From: an uncultured Eubacteriales bacterium
Lineage (GTDB): Bacteria; Bacillota; Clostridia; Christensenellales; Aristaeellaceae
Length of the DNA: 8,092 nt
Assembly (NCBI GenBank): GCA_902796115.1
Contig: CADBNX010000008.1
Coordinates: 1-8,092, forward strand
Reading direction: 5' to 3'
Part shown: positions 7,713 to 8,092 of the stretch, piece by piece
Layout: every line of letters begins with the position of its first letter
How positions within the stretch are numbered: the first letter of the stretch is position 1
The notes under the pieces: generated by a model
Told to the model about the DNA's origin: nothing
The model's database searches: none
The model's input: the letters and a program-made list of their open reading frames with translations, nothing else
Position numbers and translations under genes: made by a program

Positions 7713-7747
7713 AAATAAATAGCACCTCATGCTTCCGCATGGGGCGC
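7713..7747 (-). terminator. T-box regulated intrinsic terminator
   Basis: GCGCC-C-CAUGC (7747-7737) pairs with GCAUG-A-GGUGC (7732-7722) through 10 base pairs and one C-A mismatch, closed by the GNRA-like tetraloop GGAA. It is followed by the U-rich but interrupted tract UAUUUAUUU (7721-7713). Its 5' arm uses the same bases (GCGC and CCCAU) that form the 3' side of the antiterminator, so the two structures exclude each other. The tract ends right against the pheS Shine-Dalgarno sequence. Confidence 0.85.
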
Positions 7748-7949
7748 GTTTCGGCGCGGTACCACCCATTTCAAGCATTCCGCGGAATGCTCCTCCTTTT
7801 CCCGTAACGCGGGACGCGGCGGAAACTACTCTGCTTCACTTCCGCGGCTCCGGGGCGAATGGCCTCCGGCGGCAGGGAAAGCTTTCAGCCCATGACTTTC
7901 CTTCTCTTGTGCCACCGTCTGAGAGACGACGTTCCCCATCTCAGCCGAT
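7713..7949 (-). ncRNA. T-box riboswitch leader, tRNA-Phe specific
   Basis: The conserved T-box is GGGTGGTACCGCG (7767-7755). The antiterminator can be drawn in full: A1 pairs AUGGG (7769-7765) with CCCAU (7743-7739), the 7-base bulge is UGGUACC (7764-7758), and A2 pairs GCGC (7757-7754) with GCGC (7747-7744). Stem I has basal helices CGGCU/AGCCG and GGGG/CCCC, an upper helix GGUGGCA/UGCCGCC, an AGAGA element, and a distal stem GGAAAG/CUUUCC. On the 3' side of the specifier loop, UUC (7859-7857), a Phe codon, sits one purine before the CCCC strand. GAGUAG and CGUUA mark the stem II region, and AGCAUUC/GAAUGCU (7791-7785 with 7780-7774) forms stem III. Uncharged tRNA-Phe, with anticodon GAA, should stabilise the antiterminator and switch on the pheST operon. 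The 5' end is inferred from the promoter. Confidence 0.95.
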
Positions 7950-7955
7950 GGCGGC

Positions 7956-7984
7956 ATTGTAGCATTCAACCCCCTCAATGTCAA
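7956..7984 (-). promoter_or_regulatory. Sigma-70 type promoter of the pheST operon
   Basis: Reading leftward, a perfect -35 box TTGACA (7984-7979), a 17-base spacer and a -10 box TACAAT (7961-7956, 5 of 6 matches) lie just before the T-box leader. Transcription should begin near 7949, at the 5' base of stem I, which agrees independently with the riboswitch boundary. Confidence 0.88.
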
Positions 7985-8015
7985 GAGTGCAGGGGAATTC
8001 ATATAGAGTAACCAT

Positions 8016-8039
8016 CCACCGGCATAGCCGGTGGCTTTT
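8016..8039 (+). repeat. Hairpin with T-run, GGCATAGCC core
   Basis: CCACCGGC (8016-8023) and GCCGGTGG (8027-8034) form a perfect 8-bp stem with the loop ATA, followed on the + strand by CTTTTC. It could act as a weak rightward terminator, but no + strand gene ends here. The second hairpin 12 bases on shares its core and loop, which suggests a repeat unit or a mobile-element end hairpin more than a gene terminator. Confidence 0.5.
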
Positions 8040-8046
8040 CATATGC

Positions 8047-8057
8047 GGGCATAGCCC
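8047..8057. repeat. Small hairpin with the same GGCATAGCC core
   Basis: GGGC (8047-8050), loop ATA, GCCC (8054-8057). The central nine bases GGCATAGCC are identical to the centre of the 8016-8034 hairpin. The stem is only 4 bp, so alone it would be unremarkable; its interest is the shared core and spacing. Confidence 0.4.
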
Positions 8058-8069
8058 TAGATTACTAGC

Positions 8070-8089
8070 TTGCGCCCTCGCAGGCGCAA
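8070..8089. repeat. Third hairpin at the right edge
   Basis: TTGCGCC (8070-8076) and GGCGCAA (8083-8089) form a perfect 7-bp stem with a 6-base loop. It is the third stem-loop within 75 bases and ends 3 bases from the window edge, so any element it belongs to is cut off. I see no coding sequence in 7985-8092. Confidence 0.45.
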
Positions 8090-8092
8090 ATA

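Noticed and set aside
7830..7840. The second UUC in the leader, in GUUUCCG, as the specifier codon
   Set aside because: It falls next to the GAGUAG element and pairs within a GCGGAA/UUCCGC stem. The UUC at 7859-7857 lies in the Stem I internal loop next to the basal helix, where a specifier belongs.
7410..7962. Short + strand open frames across the T-box leader
   Set aside because: The region is fully explained by the leftward promoter, T-box, terminator and pheS start. The translated products show no family features.
8016..8039. Intrinsic terminator for a + strand gene
   Set aside because: The stem and CTTTTC fit loosely, but no + strand gene lies to its left before 2371, and the T-run is only four bases. 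It was kept as a repeat or hairpin instead.

Overview
The window looks like chromosomal DNA from a GC-rich anaerobic member of the Bacillota, probably of the class Clostridia. Three things support this: a T-box riboswitch in front of pheS, strong AGGAGG-type ribosome binding sites on most genes, and a glycyl radical enzyme, a class that oxygen destroys. Codon third positions are mostly G or C in all five genes, and I see no compositional break that would suggest recent transfer. The assignment to Clostridia is inference; there is no rRNA gene or other taxonomic marker here.

Layout. Bases 1-91 hold two adjacent perfect inverted repeats. A consensus-like sigma-70 promoter (92-120) and a short leader with a hairpin come before a glycyl radical enzyme gene on the + strand (176-2371). 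Everything after that lies on the - strand and reads leftward as one operon. It starts with a promoter (7956-7984) and a tRNA-Phe T-box leader (about 7949-7713), followed by pheS (7702-6674), pheT (6659-4257), a small protein-kinase-fold protein (4255-3410) and a two-domain Sua5 threonylcarbamoyl-AMP synthase (3399-2380). Gaps between these genes are 14, 1 and 10 bases, with no internal terminator that I can see. The operon and the glycyl radical gene converge with only 8 bases between their stop codons. The right edge (8016-8089) holds three small hairpins, two sharing a GGCATAGCC core, possibly part of a mobile-element end or a dispersed repeat.

How the genes fit together. PheS and PheT form phenylalanyl-tRNA synthetase, and the leader senses uncharged tRNA-Phe through a UUC specifier. 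Because the downstream genes are tightly packed, the same switch should also set expression of Sua5 (first step of t6A37 modification of ANN-decoding tRNAs) and of the kinase-like protein. The kinase-like protein appears to lack the catalytic and metal-binding aspartates and may be a pseudokinase. The glycyl radical enzyme is a separate unit; its substrate is unknown, its active-site Cys lacks the usual Glu two residues later, and no activating enzyme gene lies in the window.

I found no clear new multi-gene system. The most unusual points are the kinase-like gene inside a pheST-sua5 T-box operon and the atypical active site of the glycyl radical enzyme.
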